Positions 35,238-44,467 are shown, counted from the stretch's first letter. The stretch: DNA of 64,000 bases from Pedobacter sp. (GCF_031119335.1 NZ_JAVHXT010000012.1:1-64000), one strand, 5' to 3'. Notes: a model not told the origin generated them from the letters alone. Program-made: numbers and translations.

Positions 35238-36005
35238 TTACCTAAACTGCTTCATAAAACTCTTAATACTTCCTTCTAAGTTGTCTTTATCAATATTCTT
35301 CACAAAAGCACTACCGATAATTGCACCACTTGCATATTCATTTGCAGCATCGAAAGTTTCTTTGTTAGAAATACCGAAACCTATTACAAACGGGTTTTTC
35401 AATTTCATATCCGCTATACGTTTAAAATAAGCTGTAGCACTTTCAGAAACTGATAAATTACCTCCAGTTGTTGCTGCCGATGATACCAAATAAATAAAGG
35501 CATTACTCAATCCATCAATTTTACGGATACGTTCTTCTGAAGTTTGCGGCGTTACCAAGAAGATATTGCTTAAACCGTACTTTTCAAAAGTAGTTTGGTA
35601 CATTTCTTCATATTCGTACATCGGTAAATCTGGAATAATGCAACCATCTACCCCTACTTCTTGGCATTTTTGGCAAAAAGCCTCTACGTCATACTGCAGC
35701 ACTACATTTACGTAGCCCATCAATAAAATTGGAATACTTACTTTTTGACGCAAATCTTTCAGTTGCTCAAATAAAATTGGCAAGGTCATCCCGTTGTCTA
35801 AAGCTTCCTTGCTGCTCGCTTGTATCACTGGTCCATCAGCTACAGGGTCTGAATACGGAAAACCTATTTCCAAGAAATCAGCTCCCGACTGCTCCAAAGT
35901 TTCAGCAATCTTTAAAGTATCGTTTAAACTTGGATAACCTGCTGTATAATAGATAGAAAGTAAGCCTTTCTGTTGTTTTTCAAATAATTGTTGAAGTCTG
36001 TTCAT
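35238..36005 (-). CDS. trpA: Tryptophan synthase alpha subunit
   Basis: 255 aa; cleaves indole-3-glycerol phosphate to indole and glyceraldehyde 3-phosphate and passes indole to TrpB. Catalytic Glu is in ADFLEIGFPYSDP and Asp in CIIPDLPMYE; the phosphate-binding IGFGISNKE is present. It is the last gene of trpDFBA. The 74-nt spacer to trpB contains a degenerate repeat (GCGTTGGGCGTTTAGCGTTAGG). Confidence 0.97.
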   Translation of the reverse strand: MNRLQQLFEKQQKGLLSIYYTAGYPSLNDTLKIAETLEQSGADFLEIGFPYSDPVADGPVIQASSKEALDNGMTLPILFEQLKDLRQKVSIPILLMGYVNVVLQYDVEAFCQKCQEVGVDGCIIPDLPMYEYEEMYQTTFEKYGLSNIFLVTPQTSEERIRKIDGLSNAFIYLVSSAATTGGNLSVSESATAYFKRIADMKLKNPFVIGFGISNKETFDAANEYASGAIIGSAFVKNIDKDNLEGSIKSFMKQFR

Positions 36006-36075
36006 TGTGCGTATTGCGTTGGGCGTTTAGCGTTAGGCGTACTGTTCTAATCGCCAAACGCTAAACGCTTATCTC
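36006..36075. repeat. Degenerate GCGTTTAGC repeat in trpBA spacer
   Basis: Imperfect copies of GCGTTNGGCG/GCGTTTAGC and their complement (CGCCAAACGCTAAACGC) fill the spacer and could fold as a hairpin. Confidence 0.5.
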
Positions 36076-36079
36076 TTCA

Positions 36080-37261
36080 CTATAAATTAAAATATTTCAT
36101 ATAAGTTTCCATGTCTTTATCCCCCCTACCCGAAAGACAAACCACGACATTTTCTCCACCTTTAAATTCCATTTTTTCTAGGTAGGCCAAAGCATGCGCA
36201 CTTTCAATTGCAGGAATAATCCCTTCGTACTGCGTTAACAGCAAACCTGCCTGCAAAGCTTCATCATCTGTAATTGAAGCGTACAATCCTCTACCGGTTT
36301 TAAACAAATGTGCATGTTGTGGGCCAATTCCAGGGTAATCTAATCCAGCTGAAACTGAATGCGGTTCTACCACCTGACCATCTTCAGTTTGCATTAAGAT
36401 ACTTCTACTGCCGTGCAACACACCTTCTTTACCTAGCGTAGTTGTTGCAGCAGAAAATCCACTGCTAACGCCTTTACCTGCTGCTTCAATCGCAACTAAT
36501 TTCACACTTTCATCATCAATAAAATGATAGAACATACCCATTGCATTGCTACCACCGCCCACACAAGCTAACACGTAATCTGCTAGTTCGCTGCCCGTTT
36601 GTTCTTTCAGTTGCTTTTTGGTTTCAAAAGAAATTATAGACTGAAATTGTGCTACCATATCAGGATAAGGATGCGGACCAACCACCGAACCGATGATGTA
36701 ATGCGTATCTACCGGATTAGCAATCCAATCTCTCATGGCCTCGTTAGTAGCATCCTTTAAAGTTTTACTACCCGAGGTTGCGGGAACCACCTTTGCTCCT
36801 AACATTTTCATCCTAGCTACATTTGGTGCCTGACGCTTAATATCAACCTCACCCATGTAAACCACACATTCCAAACCACGTAAAGCACAAACAGTTGCAG
36901 TTGCCACACCATGCTGCCCAGCACCAGTTTCGGCGATGATACGTTTTTTGCCTAGTTTCTCTGCTAATAAAATCTGGCCAATGGTATTATTAATTTTGTG
37001 TGCTCCGGTATGATTTAAATCTTCTCTCTTAAGGAAGATATTTGCTCCGTATTTTTCAGACAATCTCTTTGCCAAATACAATGGGGACGGGCGACCAACA
37101 TAATCTTTCAACAACGCTTTAAACTCTTGCTGAAATTGCTCGTCATCGATTACTGTTTGATATTTCTGACGCAGTTCTTCTACGTTTGGATATAGCATTT
37201 CGGGGATGTACGCACCGCCAAAATCACCATAATAACCTCTTTCGTCTACAAAATAATTCAT
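36080..37261 (-). CDS. trpB: Tryptophan synthase beta subunit
   Basis: 393 aa from the ATG at 37259-37261 ([16 protein letters not shown]); an in-frame ATG at 37282 adds 7 residues inside a repeat and is less likely. The PLP enzyme condenses indole with serine. The PLP Lys is in [13 protein letters not shown], the catalytic Glu in [10 protein letters not shown], the phosphate-binding loop in [10 protein letters not shown] and the C-terminal Ser region in CLSGRGDKD. Third gene of trpDFBA. Confidence 0.97.
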   Translation of the reverse strand: MNYFVDERGYYGDFGGAYIPEMLYPNVEELRQKYQTVIDDEQFQQEFKALLKDYVGRPSPLYLAKRLSEKYGANIFLKREDLNHTGAHKINNTIGQILLAEKLGKKRIIAETGAGQHGVATATVCALRGLECVVYMGEVDIKRQAPNVARMKMLGAKVVPATSGSKTLKDATNEAMRDWIANPVDTHYIIGSVVGPHPYPDMVAQFQSIISFETKKQLKEQTGSELADYVLACVGGGSNAMGMFYHFIDDESVKLVAIEAAGKGVSSGFSAATTTLGKEGVLHGSRSILMQTEDGQVVEPHSVSAGLDYPGIGPQHAHLFKTGRGLYASITDDEALQAGLLLTQYEGIIPAIESAHALAYLEKMEFKGGENVVVCLSGRGDKDMETYMKYFNL

Positions 37262-37276
37262 TTTTTTTATGCTTAC

Positions 37277-37374
37277 CGTCATTTCGAGTGAGCGTAGTGA
37301 CGAGACCGCGTAGCAGCTACTCAGTAAAATCTAGCTATTTGTTAGATATCTCCTCGTTCCTCGTCGATATGACG
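37277..37374. repeat. REP-like element between trpF and trpB
   Basis: CGTCATTTCGAG (37277) faces a right end CTCGTCGATATGACG (to 37374); the inner GAGCGTAGTGACGAG and CTCCTCGTTCCTCG segments partly pair. Confidence 0.6.
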
Positions 37375-37381
37375 AAATTGT

Positions 37382-38005
37382 TTAATTCAATTCTTTAAAA
37401 AACTCTTTCAATTTATCTACATCTTTCAAACCCGGCTCCATTTCAAACTTGCTATTGATATCAACTGCGTACAATCTTTCATCGTTTATGGATTTTATCT
37501 GTTCAGCATGGTTTAAATCTATTCCTCCACTCAAAAAGTAAGGTTTGGATAATTTGTAATTCTCAAGTAATGTCCAATCGAAAACTTTGCCTGAACCACC
37601 GTGTGCAGGCGTTTGTGTATCGAACAAAAAATAATCTACTGCTGGTTCATAAGCTGCTAAAATGCTAAAATCAAAATCTGGATGAACGCCAAAAGCTTTG
37701 ATTACTTCCACTCCTGTGTGCTTCATCGCTTTGCAAAAATCAACGTTTTCATTCCCGTGTAATTGCACTGCTTTTAAATAATGCTTTTGCACTAAAGCTT
37801 TCACCGTTTCCAAATCCTCATTTACAAAAACACCCACCGTTTTAATTTCTTGCGGTACGTATTTAATCAATTCTGCAGAAACTTCACTAATGTATCTTGG
37901 CGATTTTTCATAAAAAATGAAACCCAAATAATCGGGACGTAACTCTGCTACGGCAGCGATATTGGCTGCATATTTCATTCCGCAAACTTTAATTTTTTGT
38001 TTCAT
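37382..38005 (-). CDS. trpF: Phosphoribosylanthranilate isomerase
   Basis: 207 aa; Amadori isomerisation of phosphoribosylanthranilate to CdRP. Catalytic Cys is in IKVCGMKYAANI, phosphate-binding and catalytic Asp regions are FLFDTQTPAHGGSGKVFDW and FLSGGIDLNHA. Second gene of the operon; trpC, which normally lies beside it, is missing. REP-like elements lie on both sides. Confidence 0.95.
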   Translation of the reverse strand: MKQKIKVCGMKYAANIAAVAELRPDYLGFIFYEKSPRYISEVSAELIKYVPQEIKTVGVFVNEDLETVKALVQKHYLKAVQLHGNENVDFCKAMKHTGVEVIKAFGVHPDFDFSILAAYEPAVDYFLFDTQTPAHGGSGKVFDWTLLENYKLSKPYFLSGGIDLNHAEQIKSINDERLYAVDINSKFEMEPGLKDVDKLKEFFKELN

Positions 38006-38019
38006 TTTATTTTTCTTGC

Positions 38020-38084
38020 CGTCATTGCGAGGTACGAAGCAATCTTTTTATCGCTTTAAGATTGCTTCGTACCTCGCAATGACG
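38020..38084. repeat. REP-like palindrome, copy 2 (covarying with copy 1)
   Basis: A perfect 27-bp inverted repeat (arms 38020-38046 and 38058-38084), beginning CGTCATTGCGAGGTACGAAG, with an 11-nt loop, fills the trpD-trpF spacer. Relative to copy 1 one C:G pair in the stem has become T:A, so pairing is kept. Confidence 0.9.
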
Positions 38085-38086
38085 AG

Positions 38087-39076
38087 TTAGGCGCCTACCA
38101 AACTCTTAAAACTACCCAATGCCTTTTTACTCAACAACGAATTTTCTGCTTCATAATAGCAATCTGCAAAGCTAGCATCCGATTTTATAGTTTGGATAGC
38201 CAAAGCTGCGTTACACAACACCACATTATTTTGCGCATCGGTAGCATTACCATTTAACACATCCATAAATATTTTAGCAGATGATTCAACCGTATCCCCA
38301 CCTTGAATTTGATTTTCTTGCAATTGCTCAAAACCCAAATCGGCAACTTTTACCAAAGCCTCCCCTCTTTTGCTAAAGGTTTTAAAATCGCAGGTTAGCG
38401 AAACCTCATCAAAACCATCTACTGCATGAACTATGCTATAATTTTTATCTGTTTGTTGATACAGATAAGCATAAATACGAGCTAATTCTAAGCTAAACAC
38501 ACCTACCATTTGGTTCTTCGGCTTTGCCGGATTACACATTGGGCCTAACATATTAAAGAAAGTTTTCACTCCCAATTCTCTGCGGATTGGTGCTACGGTT
38601 TTCATCGCTGGGTTAAACAAAGGAGCATGTAAGAAACAAATACCAGCTCTGTCTAAACTACGCTTCAATTCACTTTCATTGTTAGTAAAAGTATAGCCCA
38701 AATATTCCATCACGTTGCTAGAACCACAGCCCGATGAAACACCATAGTTACCATGTTTAGCTACTTGATGTCCGGCACCTGCAACCACAAAAGAAGCTAA
38801 AGTAGAAATATTGAAAGTATCTTTACCATCGCCACCCGTGCCACAAAGGTCTATCAGCTCAAAATCTGAAAAATCTACTTTTAAAGCTAATTCCAACATC
38901 GCATCGCGGAAACCTTGTAGCTCTTCTACGGTAATATTTCGCATTCCGTAAGCCGTAATAAAGGCAGCAATTTGCGAATGGTTAAACTCTCCCAAAGCTA
39001 TAGAAGTCAATATTTTTTGCGCTTCAGCTCTGCTAAAAGTTTTATTCTCGAATAAATGGTTAAGTATCTGCTTCAT
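38087..39076 (-). CDS. trpD: Anthranilate phosphoribosyltransferase
   Basis: 329 aa; transfers phosphoribose from PRPP to anthranilate. Gly-rich PRPP site DLCGTGGDGKDTFNIST, KHGNYGVSSGCGSSN and the acidic VHAVDGFDEVS are present. No TrpG glutaminase domain is fused. It is the first structural gene after the Trp attenuator, whose terminator ends 11 nt before its ATG. trpE and trpG are not upstream; the next upstream gene is a histidine kinase. Confidence 0.96.
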   Translation of the reverse strand: MKQILNHLFENKTFSRAEAQKILTSIALGEFNHSQIAAFITAYGMRNITVEELQGFRDAMLELALKVDFSDFELIDLCGTGGDGKDTFNISTLASFVVAGAGHQVAKHGNYGVSSGCGSSNVMEYLGYTFTNNESELKRSLDRAGICFLHAPLFNPAMKTVAPIRRELGVKTFFNMLGPMCNPAKPKNQMVGVFSLELARIYAYLYQQTDKNYSIVHAVDGFDEVSLTCDFKTFSKRGEALVKVADLGFEQLQENQIQGGDTVESSAKIFMDVLNGNATDAQNNVVLCNAALAIQTIKSDASFADCYYEAENSLLSKKALGSFKSLVGA

Positions 39077-39087
39077 GGTTGTTAAAC

Positions 39088-39116
39088 AAAAAAGGTTGCC
39101 TCATCAGCAACCTTTT
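39088..39116 (-). terminator. trp attenuator terminator hairpin
   Basis: On the minus strand AAAAGGTTGC, a 7-nt loop, GCAACCTTTT and TTTTTT lie directly before trpD. The RNA segment AACCTTTT (complement of 39146-39153) just after the leader peptide can pair with the AAAAGGTT 5' arm as a competing antiterminator. Confidence 0.85.
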
Positions 39117-39156
39117 AAAATATTCTTATAAAAAAATAAACGTACAAAAGGTTACA

Positions 39157-39210
39157 TCACGCTATTGCGTTATGCCACCACCAAATTGTATTTACGTTTA
39201 CCTGTCTCAT
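39157..39210 (-). CDS. trpL: trp leader peptide with WWW
   Basis: An 18-codon frame on the minus strand reads MRQVNVNTIWWWHNAIA then TGA. The three consecutive TGG codons are at 39175-39183. It lies between a TTG-N20-CATATTTG promoter and a terminator hairpin just before trpD. This is the classical arrangement for ribosome-stalling control by charged tRNA-Trp: stalling at the Trp codons should favour the antiterminator and trpDFBA transcription. It is too short for gene finders. The chance of a Trp triplet in a random 17-codon frame at exactly this place is very low. Confidence 0.88.
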   Translation of the reverse strand: MRQVNVNTIWWWHNAIA

Positions 39211-39218
39211 TCTGTTAG

Positions 39219-39249
39219 CAAATATGTAATTGTTTTTTTGCAAATGCAA
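39219..39249 (-). promoter_or_regulatory. Promoter of the trp operon
   Basis: Read on the minus strand: TTG (39249-39247), 20-bp spacer, CATATTTG (39226-39219), one mismatch from TAnnTTTG. The transcript would start only a few nucleotides before the leader peptide ATG. Confidence 0.6.
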
Positions 39250-39264
39250 CAGCGATTTAATTTT

Positions 39265-41244
39265 TTATGCAATCTTTTTTAAAAAACCTTTCATAGTAAA
39301 AGAAAATATAGTGCCTTGTCCTACTTCACTGCTCACTTCCATCTCACCTTCGTTGGCTGCAACAAACTCCCTACAGATAATTAATCCTAGGCTGGTACCC
39401 TCTTCAGATTTAGTTCCTTTGGTCCCCATTGCAGACAATTCAAACAGTTTTTTTATACGAGCTTGACTAATCCCCACACCGTTATCTCTCACTTCAAATT
39501 TTATTTTATTTCTATCTACAGCCTCTGCCTTCAAACTCACTTCACCATTACTATTAGTGAATTTAATAGCATTTGCAGTTAAATTTCTGATCACAAAATC
39601 AAAGTGATCGGCATCTGCCTGGAGCATAATATCACCGGGAATATCCACATTAATTGCTATGTTTTTTTGTGCAGCGGCTTCCTGGAACAAAGCTAAATTC
39701 CTTAATATATTAGGCAGAGGGTCAAATTCCGAGATATTTAAACGCACTCCTTTAATCTGCATTTGGCCCCACTTTAACAACTTATCTAAAATTTCTAAAC
39801 TACTATCGCAATGCAGCATTAGCTTATTCACCATTTGATGTTGCGTTTTCTCATCAAGTTCCTTATCATTAATCAGCCTCAAAATACTGATAGTAGATAC
39901 CAGGGGCGAACGTATATCATGCGCAATAATAGAAAAGAATTTATCTTTAATCTCATTGCTTTCTTCGAGCTCCAGGTTAGCTTTTTTAAGTAATTTATTA
40001 AGATGTTTAGACCTAAAATAATAAACCAAGGTAATTACTAGCACCATAAAAATTGCTATCGCTACAAAAAGAACAATGTTGTAAAAAATCTGCTGTTCTC
40101 TATTTTTCAGTGTTAGTTCGTTAAGTTGAGCCTTCGACTTCTCTAGCTCATAAGCACTTTCTAAACTCGATACCTGCTTCATCATATCGGTATAGAATAC
40201 CTTCTCGGCAAGTTCACTGCGCTTCTCTATATAAAAAAGCGCTTTTGCCAAGTTTCCTTTGGTTTTATAAAGATCTCCTATCTTATCCAAAGCCGTAATC
40301 TGCTGACGGTACATTTTATGTTTTTCAGCAATTTTTAATGATTGCAGAAGGAAAAATAATGCGCTATCTGGCTGTTGTTTTGCGTAAACCTCAGAAAGTT
40401 CTACCAAAGTAGTTTGTTCTCGCAGTACATTTTTTATTTCTCTTGTAAAACTTAATGCTTGCCTATAAACTTTTATGGCATCCTTGGTTTTACCTTGCAT
40501 AAAATAGGTGGTAGCTAATTGCCTAAGCAAGCTTATTTTAAGACCGTTGAACTCAACTCTATTACTTTTTGAAAGCCCATTATTGACATAAGAAATCGCC
40601 TTCTCATACTCTCCCAACTTTGTATATACGTAGCCAAAATTGATGTACATATTCAAAGAAAGATTAGACAATGGAATTTGTCTATCAATCTCTTCAGCAA
40701 TTCGAAGGTTGCTCAAGGCATTTTGATATTCACCTAAACTGTAGTAGGCTTCGGCAAAAACTACCCTACCTTCTAACATTCCCAATTTGTGATTATTTTT
40801 TTCGCTGATATTTAGTGCCTCCATGAAATAAGCTAGGGCTTTGTCATAATTACCCTTGCGTTTTTCTACTACTCCCAATCTAACTATAGTTGCCGCCAAG
40901 CCAACATCATCACCTTTTTCTCGGTAAATAGCTTCTGCCTGCAAATATTTTTCCCTCGACTCTCGGTACCTCGTTGCATTATCGTCAATCATTCCGTGTT
41001 GATTTAGCAATGCTGCTTTCCCTAAATCATCACCTTGTTGTTCTGCTATTTTCAGACCTTGTTTTACAAAAATTAAGGCGGAATCAGGATTTAGATAACG
41101 GTAATATTTGATGATACGGATATAATCGTCACTGTTTTTTGGTGTTTTAGGTAGTTGCTGAGCAAAAACATTAACACATAGAAAGATATTTAGGATTACT
41201 CCCAGCAATACAAAAGCGAGCGTTTTGTATAAGTATTGCTTCAT
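39265..41244 (-). CDS. TPR-containing membrane histidine kinase
   Basis: 659 aa. Signal peptide (LAFVLLGVILNIFLCVNVFAQ), a periplasmic array of about seven tetratricopeptide repeats (e.g. GNYDKALAYFMEALNISEKN, GEYEKAISYVNNGL), a transmembrane helix (IVLFVAIAIFMVLVITLVYYF), then HisKA with FFSIIAHDIRSPLVS and HATPase with NLTANAIKFTN, VRDNGVGIS and GTSLGLIICREF. No response regulator is adjacent. Its ATG overlaps the stop of the SDR gene by 1 nt (TAATG), so the two are translationally coupled. Confidence 0.92.
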   Translation of the reverse strand: MKQYLYKTLAFVLLGVILNIFLCVNVFAQQLPKTPKNSDDYIRIIKYYRYLNPDSALIFVKQGLKIAEQQGDDLGKAALLNQHGMIDDNATRYRESREKYLQAEAIYREKGDDVGLAATIVRLGVVEKRKGNYDKALAYFMEALNISEKNNHKLGMLEGRVVFAEAYYSLGEYQNALSNLRIAEEIDRQIPLSNLSLNMYINFGYVYTKLGEYEKAISYVNNGLSKSNRVEFNGLKISLLRQLATTYFMQGKTKDAIKVYRQALSFTREIKNVLREQTTLVELSEVYAKQQPDSALFFLLQSLKIAEKHKMYRQQITALDKIGDLYKTKGNLAKALFYIEKRSELAEKVFYTDMMKQVSSLESAYELEKSKAQLNELTLKNREQQIFYNIVLFVAIAIFMVLVITLVYYFRSKHLNKLLKKANLELEESNEIKDKFFSIIAHDIRSPLVSTISILRLINDKELDEKTQHQMVNKLMLHCDSSLEILDKLLKWGQMQIKGVRLNISEFDPLPNILRNLALFQEAAAQKNIAINVDIPGDIMLQADADHFDFVIRNLTANAIKFTNSNGEVSLKAEAVDRNKIKFEVRDNGVGISQARIKKLFELSAMGTKGTKSEEGTSLGLIICREFVAANEGEMEVSSEVGQGTIFSFTMKGFLKKIA

Positions 41245-42059
41245 TACTTAATTAGTGGATTTTTCTCCTTCGTGAAGAGTTCGAAAACCTTTTTATCTGC
41301 AAATTTTGGGAATAACTTATTTACCCAAACAGCTAACTTCCCTTGTCGGGTCATAATCAAGGTTCTTTTACGCTGTTCAATGCCGTCGCAAATTCTTACT
41401 GCAACCTCTTCGGCGCTCATCATCTTTCCCTCTTCCATACTCGTTTCGCCATGCGCCTGCCCATCTTGAGATAATGCCGCAACGCGGATATTAGAAGTGG
41501 TAAAGCCCGGACAAGCTACCATTACATGAACGCCAGTTTTTAATAGTTCGGTGCGTAAACACTCCATAAAACCATTCATAGCAAATTTAGAAGAAGAATA
41601 ACCTGTTCTTCCCGGCAAGCCCCTATAACCAGCAATAGACGAAACCGCGACTACGCTACCCTCGGTTTTAAGGATTTCTGGCAAAGCATGTTTGGTGCAA
41701 TAAACCGTTCCCCAAAAGTTTACATCCATCAGGTTTTTAAGCACTGTCAAATCTACATCCTTAAACAAAGCCCGCATAGATAATCCTGCATTGTTAATTA
41801 AAACATCTATCTTGCCAAAAGTAAGTGTTGCTTGGTCAATCAGGGCTTTGCAATCTTCTTCCTTTGTTACATCAGCTTGAATAGCCAATGCCTTAACTTT
41901 ATACTTCTTTTGTAATTCTGCGGTAATTTCACATAGCGTAACGTACTGACGAGCACCTAATACCAAATCAGCTCCTCTTTTAGCCATTTCTTCTGCTAAA
42001 GCTCTACCAATTCCAGATGATGCCCCTGTAATTACAACAATTTTATTCTTCAAGCTCAT
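41244..42059 (-). CDS. SDR-family oxidoreductase
   Basis: 271 aa from the ATG at 42057-42059; an in-frame TTG 27 nt upstream is less likely. Classical SDR: TGASSGIG cofactor site, NNAG, and catalytic Ser-Tyr-Lys in VAVSSIAGYRGLPGRTGYSSSK. A C-terminal extension (KLAVWVNKLFPKFADKKVF) resembles membrane-associated DHRS7-like short-chain dehydrogenases. Substrate unknown. The pairing with a TPR kinase is notable but may be only operonic. Confidence 0.9.
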   Translation of the reverse strand: MSLKNKIVVITGASSGIGRALAEEMAKRGADLVLGARQYVTLCEITAELQKKYKVKALAIQADVTKEEDCKALIDQATLTFGKIDVLINNAGLSMRALFKDVDLTVLKNLMDVNFWGTVYCTKHALPEILKTEGSVVAVSSIAGYRGLPGRTGYSSSKFAMNGFMECLRTELLKTGVHVMVACPGFTTSNIRVAALSQDGQAHGETSMEEGKMMSAEEVAVRICDGIEQRKRTLIMTRQGKLAVWVNKLFPKFADKKVFELFTKEKNPLIK

Positions 42060-42117
42060 AATTTCAGTTTCCTTTTTGTTTTTCAATTCAGATGCTTCTT
42101 TCGGTAAATTAAGATAG

Positions 42118-42735
42118 CTATTTTAACATAGATGGTTCGTAAGGTACTCTTGTTACGATAGAACGTCCCAAAGTAATTTCATCAGCATATTCCAACTCGC
42201 CACCAAAAGCAATGCCTCTGGCTATGGTAGTAATGGGAATATTAAACTCTTTCAGTTTTTTGTGGAGATAAAACAACGTAGTATCCCCTTCCATATTGGC
42301 ACTCAAAGCTAAAATAATCTCACGCACTTCGGTTGTTCTTACACGTTCTACCAAAGTTTCTATATTCAAATCTGATGGACCAACGCCATCCATAGGAGAA
42401 ATTAAGCCACCTAACACATGATAAACGCCAAAATACTGGTTCGTATTTTCTATCGCCATCACATCTCTTGTATCTTCTACCACACAAATCACATCTTTTT
42501 CCCTTTTAACGGCAGCACAAATACTACAGGTTTCAAAATCAGAAATATTATGGCAAACCACGCAATTTTTGATTTCATTTTTCAGTTTTATTAAAGTATT
42601 TCCAAAGTTAGCCACCTCGGCCTGCTCTTTATTTAAAAGATGTAAAACCAAACGCAAAGCCGTTTTTTGTCCAATACCAGGCAACTTACCAAACTCGCTT
42701 ACTGCATCTTCGAGCAACTTTGAAGAAAAATTCAT
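42118..42735 (-). CDS. recR: Recombination protein RecR
   Basis: 205 aa; works with RecF/RecO to load RecA at gaps. N-terminal helix-hairpin-helix ([19 protein letters not shown]), a C4 zinc motif [16 protein letters not shown], a Toprim domain ([30 protein letters not shown]) and the C-terminal Walker-like [11 protein letters not shown]. It heads the minus-strand run recR-SDR-kinase. Confidence 0.97.
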   Translation of the reverse strand: MNFSSKLLEDAVSEFGKLPGIGQKTALRLVLHLLNKEQAEVANFGNTLIKLKNEIKNCVVCHNISDFETCSICAAVKREKDVICVVEDTRDVMAIENTNQYFGVYHVLGGLISPMDGVGPSDLNIETLVERVRTTEVREIILALSANMEGDTTLFYLHKKLKEFNIPITTIARGIAFGGELEYADEITLGRSIVTRVPYEPSMLK

Positions 42736-42892
42736 GATGCAAATTTATTAGTTATTTGCCACAGATGCACAGATTATTTATCTCTGATAGATATATTTTA
42801 CAAAATAATTTTACCCTACGTAAGCTGTATATTAACTACTAATTATCAACTCCATTTATTTTTACTAACTTTTGCTGATTTTAAAAACCAAG

Positions 42893-42928
42893 TTGCAAGT
42901 TTTAGCAAGTTTTTGCTACTTTTAGCAA
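42893..42928. promoter_or_regulatory. Decamer-phased TAGCAA/TTGCTA sites before the symporter
   Basis: TTGCAA (42893), TAGCAA (42903), TTGCTA (42913) and TAGCAA (42923) are spaced exactly 10 bp apart, presenting the same helix face. The array overlaps a possible promoter (TTG 42893-42895, N21, TACTTTTA 42917-42924), 16 nt before the ATG. Confidence 0.5.
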
Positions 42929-42943
42929 CAAATCAAATTATAT

Positions 42944-44452
42944 ATGAGTTCTACACTATTGTTATGTTTTTTAATAGGCTACTTCGGCCTCTTAATTACA
43001 ATCGCATTTGCGACATCAAAAAATTCATCAGATAACTCTACATTCTTCTTAGCCAACAAGAATTCTAAGTGGTACTTGGTAGCTTTCGGGATGATCGGTA
43101 CTGCACTATCTGGGGTAACTTTTATTTCTGTACCTGGTGAAGTTGGTGCTCCTGCAGGAAATCAGTTCCAGTATTTCCAGTTCGTGCTAGGAAATGCTGT
43201 AGGCTTTATCATTATCGCAACAGTGCTTCTGCCTTTATACTATAGAATGAACCTGACATCTATCTATAGTTACATAGAACAACGTTTAGGGCACTACAGC
43301 TACAAAACCGCTGCTTCTATCTTTTTGCTAAGCCGTACTTTAGGCTCGGCAGCGAGATTATATCTAGTAGTACTTGTATTACAAAGATTTATATTCGATT
43401 CTTACGGCGTTCCTTTCTGGGCAACGGTGTTAATATCTTTAGGTTTAATATGGTCTTACACCTTTAAAGGTGGCTTAAAAACCATCATCATTACCGATAC
43501 CCTACAAACTTTCTTCTTGGTACTATCTGTATTTTTAACCATTTACTTCGTAACAGACAGTTTAAACCTAACTATCGGACAAGCATTTGAAACCATCAAG
43601 AATAGCAGTTATTCAAAAGTTTTCTTCTACGAAGATTTTATTTCTAGCAAGTTCCACTTCTCTAAGCAATTCATAGGTGGTATTTTCGTAACCATTGCCA
43701 TGACAGGTTTAGACCAAGATTTAATGCAGAAGAACTTGAGTATGAAAACCATTGGAGAAGCACAAAAAAACATGTTTACCTTTACCGGTATCTTCGTAGT
43801 GCTTAACATCTTTTTCTTAAGTGTTGGTGCGCTACTTTATATTTTTGCTGCAAAAAATGGTATCGATATTCCTCAAGACCTAGTGACAGGAAAACCAAGA
43901 ACCGATCTTTTATTTCCTACAATAGCGCTAAACCACTTGGCAACTATACCAGCCGCTGTTTTTATGTTGGGTTTAACCGCAGCTACGTTTGCTACAACAG
44001 ATAGTGCTTTAACCGCATTAACGACATCATTCTGTGTAGATTTTTTAGGAATGGGCAAAAAAGAAAACGCAGATAAACCAGGAGCCATTAGAAAAAGACA
44101 CATGGTACACTTAGGTTTTTCACTACTATTGTTCATTGTAATTTTATTTATTAATGCTTTAAACAGCGCCTCTGTAGTGAGCTTAATTTTCCTAATTGCA
44201 TCTTACACTTATGGGCCATTACTAGGACTTTACTCATTTGGCTTGTTTGTAAAATCACGTGGTTTACACGATAAATTAGTGCCAATTGTTTGTATCATTT
44301 CACCATTTTTATGCTATCTATTCGCTACAAATGCACAAAAACTACTTGGCGGATATGTTTTTAGCGTAGAGCTAATTTTAATAAATGGATTCATTACTTT
44401 TATGGGCTTAATGCTGATCAGCAATAAAACAGATCAGCAAACTAGATTTTAA
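42944..44452 (+). CDS. Sodium:solute symporter (SSS family)
   Basis: 502 aa, about 13 membrane helices. SSS hallmarks are the N-terminal FFLANKNSKWYLVAFGMIGTALSG segment and TDTLQTFFLVLS, with ATFATTDSALTALTTSFCVD in the sodium-site region. Substrate unknown. A 10-bp-phased repeat array precedes it. The LOG-like gene follows 15 nt downstream and is probably co-transcribed. Confidence 0.92.
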   Translation: MSSTLLLCFLIGYFGLLITIAFATSKNSSDNSTFFLANKNSKWYLVAFGMIGTALSGVTFISVPGEVGAPAGNQFQYFQFVLGNAVGFIIIATVLLPLYYRMNLTSIYSYIEQRLGHYSYKTAASIFLLSRTLGSAARLYLVVLVLQRFIFDSYGVPFWATVLISLGLIWSYTFKGGLKTIIITDTLQTFFLVLSVFLTIYFVTDSLNLTIGQAFETIKNSSYSKVFFYEDFISSKFHFSKQFIGGIFVTIAMTGLDQDLMQKNLSMKTIGEAQKNMFTFTGIFVVLNIFFLSVGALLYIFAAKNGIDIPQDLVTGKPRTDLLFPTIALNHLATIPAAVFMLGLTAATFATTDSALTALTTSFCVDFLGMGKKENADKPGAIRKRHMVHLGFSLLLFIVILFINALNSASVVSLIFLIASYTYGPLLGLYSFGLFVKSRGLHDKLVPIVCIISPFLCYLFATNAQKLLGGYVFSVELILINGFITFMGLMLISNKTDQQTRF

Positions 44453-44467
44453 CCATAATATTAGTCT

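Noticed and set aside
39079..39282. Plus-strand open frame across the trp leader region
   Set aside because: It is antisense to the leader peptide and terminator hairpin, has no start context or family signature, and is explained by them.
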